This document shows positions 60,836-64,000 of a stretch of DNA of 64,000 nt, in pieces (positions within the stretch are counted from its first letter, which is position 1; every line of letters starts with the position of its first letter). A program made the translations under genes and the position numbers. Origin of the DNA: Alectoria sarmentosa (Eukaryota; Ascomycota; Lecanoromycetes; Lecanorales; Parmeliaceae); contig WOGZ01000025.1 of the NCBI GenBank assembly GCA_009733775.1, positions 124,001-188,000 on the forward strand, read 5' to 3'. The notes under the pieces are model-generated. The model was not told where the DNA came from, ran no database searches, and saw only the letters and a program-made list of their open reading frames with translations.

Positions 60836-62988
60836 TCAAGTCATCAACATATCAACGGCCCAGCTCACGTTGAGAGTCCGCAAATCCCCATAATGCTGAC
60901 CCACGCCCAAGAATACAACGGGGATGCCAGTCGCATGCACCATGCTGACCAAAGTCCCCACCATATCGCCCACCGTATCACACTTGGAGATGATGAAACC
61001 ATCCAGCCTTCTCTTGCTCCCAAACGCAGCATTGAAACTCCGCGCCTGGCCCACGGAATCGCTGCCAACCAGAGCCTCGCCCACCATGAGAATCTTATCG
61101 GGATTCGCGAAATTGCCGAATTTTTCCAAATTCGACATTAGGCGGGTGTCGTTATGCCGTCTTCCCGCGGTGTCGATAAGGACGACATCGAAGTGCTGCT
61201 GTGCAGCGTACGCTACGGCGTCTTTGGCGATGTTCGCAGCGTCTTTACCATATCCCTTTTCATAGAGCTCTACTTTTCCAAGCTTCTCCCGTTCGGCCAA
61301 TTCCTTGAGATTCCTCGCGTGCACACGAAGCTGTTCAACAGCGCCGGATCGGAAAGTATCGCAAGCGGCAATGAGAAGGTTGAATCTATTCTGAAGGAGG
61401 AAGAAGGCTAGTTTAGAGAGATTAGTAGATTTGCCGACGCCGTTGACACCAACGATGGAGATGACATAAGGACGCGGTTTGGGTGATAGTGGGTTCAACT
61501 GTGAAGGACTAGTAACGGATGATATGGAGCGTAGGATGTCGAGGGATGTTGTCGGCGTAAGGATTCTGCGGAGAGAAGATTCCATCGCAGAACGGATTGT
61601 TGTGTCAACGCCTGTTAGAAAGTCGTTAGCGTTCTGCGAGCCGATGAGCTAAGCCAACGTACTTTCGAAGCTTGCAGTCTTCACGCCGATGAGTTCTCTT
61701 TCAACACCTTCACATAACCGTACAGCTGCTTCTCTTGCAACGTTCTTATTCAGAAGATGCTCCTCGATCGCTCTTATCGGCTTGGCCAAATCCTCTTTGG
61801 TCAAGACCTTGCCTCCAATAACGTTCCGGAACAGTCCACTTATTGCGCCGAGACTCGAACCTACAACACCGCTCTTCGACGAGGAAGACTGTGCCTTCTT
61901 CTCATTTGCTCCTTCTAATATCAAGTGCACCTCACTGTCCAGATCTTTGAGCACAAATTGTCCTTTCCTAGTCCTTGTGCCGAACGATTGCGAGTCGATC
62001 GATTCTACTCCCGAGATGTATTCGCTCTTCGCAGCTCCGTTCTCCTGAGGCGACTGAGCGGAATAATCCAAAACGGCTCCATCCTCTTCGTCGGCCAGGC
62101 CGTCAACATCCCACCTCCGCATCTTTTTCCCTGTTTCTTTCTTTGGTTTCGCTTTCCTTTCATCCCCCGAAGATACATTTGCAGGAGGATTTGTCACAGC
62201 TTTCCTTGCCCTCCGAGAGCCTCCTTTAGGTCCAGACTTTCCTGCTAGTATATGAGCTGCAGGCGTAGAAGGCCTCGATGTATCTGGAGTGGGTATCGGT
62301 GATACATCTGTCGAGTCGCCGTTGACTTGTTGTTTTTTCAAATAACCTGCTCAAAAGCATGCGATCAGTTCTTTCATCCTCGTCTCTAGAATATGACAGA
62401 AGCTTACATGGTGCCAATCCTGGTAACGGCGGCGGAGGCCCCTCGTGCCCACTCTCGGAGCTTGAAGGTGGAGTGAGCTCTGCCAATGAGGGTTGCGCTA
62501 CTCGTTTGGGATTCTTTTCCGCTGCACTTTCCAGCTCCCTGATTTGCTGGTCAAAGTAGCCGTCAAAGTCGCATTCCACCACGCTCGTATGGGGCTTCCT
62601 CAATTGTTCTTTGTAGAGATCAACGAAGATAATCCGTATGTTGTCCAGAAGCTTGTCTATCCACGAGAGGTGTAGTAAGGATTGGTAAACGGCCTGAAAG
62701 CCGGTTAATCAGTAAGATGGATTTAACACTACAGCCCTGCGCAATACTAACGACGAAGATGAGCCCCAGGTCCTTGACGGTTGCCCATTTCAGCGTGTAC
62801 TGGTCTCTGTTATATGAAAGGTTTTGGGTTGCCGATGTATCGTCTGCAACACTCGCGCCTGGGAGGACTTTCTCTTCGATGAAGACATCCCTGATGAAGC
62901 TGTTGATTACGCTGCTACTCACCGGGGCATAAGACTTTGACCACAAGACCACTCCCGAAGTTGTCAGTATCTCAAAGCCGTCCAACAT
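60836..62988 (-). CDS. SRP101: SRP receptor subunit alpha
   Basis: Four exons on the minus strand (62988-62752, 62693-62408, 62346-61663, 61611-60836) keep the frame and give 660 residues. The protein is the ER docking GTPase that receives the signal recognition particle with its ribosome. Seen are the N-terminal SRX longin-like domain that binds the beta subunit (MLDGFEILTTSGVVLWSKSY), a Lys-rich charged linker (ERKAKPKKETGKKMRRWD), the helical N domain, and the SRP GTPase G domain: GVNGVGKST (about 457-465), DTFRSGAVEQL (about 487), DTAGRR, and a SKCDTVGD guanine-specificity block. The end, GDLRTLNVSWAVDMLM, is family-typical. Introns are 51-61 bases. The start is the first ATG (a preceding TTG frame is not used). 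It is divergent from the YIF1 gene. Confidence 0.94.
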
Positions 62989-63239
62989 AGTGAGCAAAGG
63001 TATGGTAGAGACATGCTTACCGTTGCGGAGATAGGAGGCGTTTCGGCGGAACCTCGGATTCTCATTTTAGGCCGCAAAAGCTACGGTGGTCCAAGGTACT
63101 TTATGCTGGAGGACTGGAGATACAAAACACTCCTCATACTCTACTCTACTCAACTCAACTCAACTCAACGACTTTGCAAGAGCCACATTTCCTCCTCAAT
63201 AAGCTGCACAATCAGGGACACTTTGATATCCCATCAGAA
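62989..63239. promoter_or_regulatory. Divergent promoter of two secretory-pathway genes
   Basis: 251 bases separate the ATG codons of SRP receptor alpha (minus) and YIF1 (plus), so both promoters overlap here. A 5-base tandem repeat (TACTC/AACTC, about 63142-63170) lies in the YIF1 leader. Confidence 0.6.
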
Positions 63240-64000
63240 ATGCAACGAGGGTCCTACGCTCCGCCCCCAGCGCACTCTCCACCCCTTCACCACCCTGTTC
63301 CACAACATGTCTCTACCGTCCCAATGATGCGCTCTCCGCCTCCTCCCCAATCACAGGGAGGTTCGAATTATGGGAGTCCGTATGGCCAAATGGGTGGGCC
63401 CGGCCAACAATCTGGCGGAGGAGGCCAATTTGCGCCTCCATTCGGTGGCTTTATGAACGATCAGACCGCCCAGATGGGCTTCCAAGTAGGGCAAAAAGCC
63501 GTGATGGCCGGTCAGGAATACATGGAACAAAGCGTACTGTTTTTCGCCTACGAACTCGTGAACGTTGGCTGATATGCGGCCACAGATAAATCGCTACGTC
63601 TCCATCCCAGCTCTCAAACATTACTTCAACGTCTCTACCCCCTACGTCCTGCGCAAGATTCTCCTTGTCCTCTTTCCTTGGCGGCATAAACCATGGTCCC
63701 GAGAACAAAGACCATCCTCTACAGCTCAAGACCCCAGCGCGCCCAACACAGCGTATTCATACTACTTCCTTGCACCTCGAGACGATCTGAACTCCCCAGA
63801 CATGTACATCCCTGTCATGGCGTTCGTGACGTACATACTTCTCTCCACGCTATTAGCAGGTCTTCGAGGAGCATTTCATCCAGAGGTCATGGGTCTGACA
63901 GCCACAGCTGCCTTTGCCGTTGTAGCGGTGGAGATACTCGGACTCAAGTTCGGAACTTACATACTGAGCATAAGCAATGACAGCCAGTTACTTGACCTCG
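63240..64000 (+). CDS. YIF1: YIF1 family protein, 3' end beyond window
   Basis: Exon 1 (63240-63533) and exon 2 (63586 to the window end) are joined across a 52-base intron (GTACTG..GCCACAG), giving the first 236 or so residues. The partner of YIP1 acts in ER-to-Golgi vesicle traffic as a multi-pass membrane protein. Seen are a Pro/Gly/Gln-rich cytosolic tail (PPPQSQGGSNYGSPYGQMGG), then GFQVGQKAVMAGQEYMEQS, the conserved INRYVSIPALKHYFNVSTPY block, YYFLAPRDDLNSPDMYIPVM, and the first two membrane helices (MAFVTYILLSTLLAGLRG; AAFAVVAVEILGLKFGTYIL). The remaining helices must lie past base 64000. The open frame upstream of 63240 lacks an ATG. Confidence 0.92.

Overview
The window looks like nuclear DNA of a filamentous ascomycete (Pezizomycotina). 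Genes are interrupted by many short introns, mostly 40-70 bases, with GT..AG ends and CTAAC/CTAAT-like branch sites. The proteins include fungal hallmarks: an NADP-mannitol dehydrogenase, a fungal STAND-type N-terminal domain, an F-box protein and a Mpv17/PMP22 protein. I cannot fix the class from sequence alone; Dothideomycetes or Leotiomycetes would both fit. No ribosomal RNA, complete tRNA, CRISPR array or complete transposon was seen.

Region by region. Bases 1-13,700 are gene-poor and look accessory: a small one-helix membrane protein, a 69-bp-arm inverted repeat, a conserved small fungal protein, an intact gene and a decayed copy of one membrane-anchored family, an F-box protein, two small repeat patches (12.8-13.1 kb) and a short orphan STAND N-terminal domain. 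Bases 14,900-26,100 carry metabolic genes: a glutamine-synthetase-fold enzyme, mannitol dehydrogenase, a dienelactone-hydrolase-family protein, a secreted proline-rich protein and a second short-chain dehydrogenase. A gene-poor stretch of about 2.6 kb follows. Bases 28,700-38,900 are membrane and lipid genes: a type II membrane protein with glycan-enzyme features, an MFS transporter, a membrane-anchored SGNH hydrolase, a Mpv17-like protein and a FATP-type acyl-CoA synthetase. Bases 40,200-43,450 hold three housekeeping genes on one strand: ribosomal protein eL14, nascent-polypeptide-associated complex alpha and mitochondrial ATP synthase subunit d. Bases 44,400-53,100 hold four unrecognised genes that share a helical N-terminal repeat. 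After two more gene-poor stretches around one serine-rich protein gene, the window ends in a divergent secretory pair: SRP receptor alpha and YIF1 (cut by the window edge).

The main candidate for something undescribed is the 44.4-53.1 kb cluster. Three genes on the minus strand and one on the plus strand appear to be built from a roughly 40-residue two-helix unit (an ERLV-like first helix, a variable linker, then an I-x3-I-x2-K-L second helix). The unit is followed by different C-terminal parts: coiled coil, disordered tail, or serine/proline linker plus a compact beta-rich domain. I cannot assign a function. The similarity was judged by eye and needs a profile search. Exon structures throughout were deduced by hand from splice signals and frame continuity, so exact boundaries are predictions.
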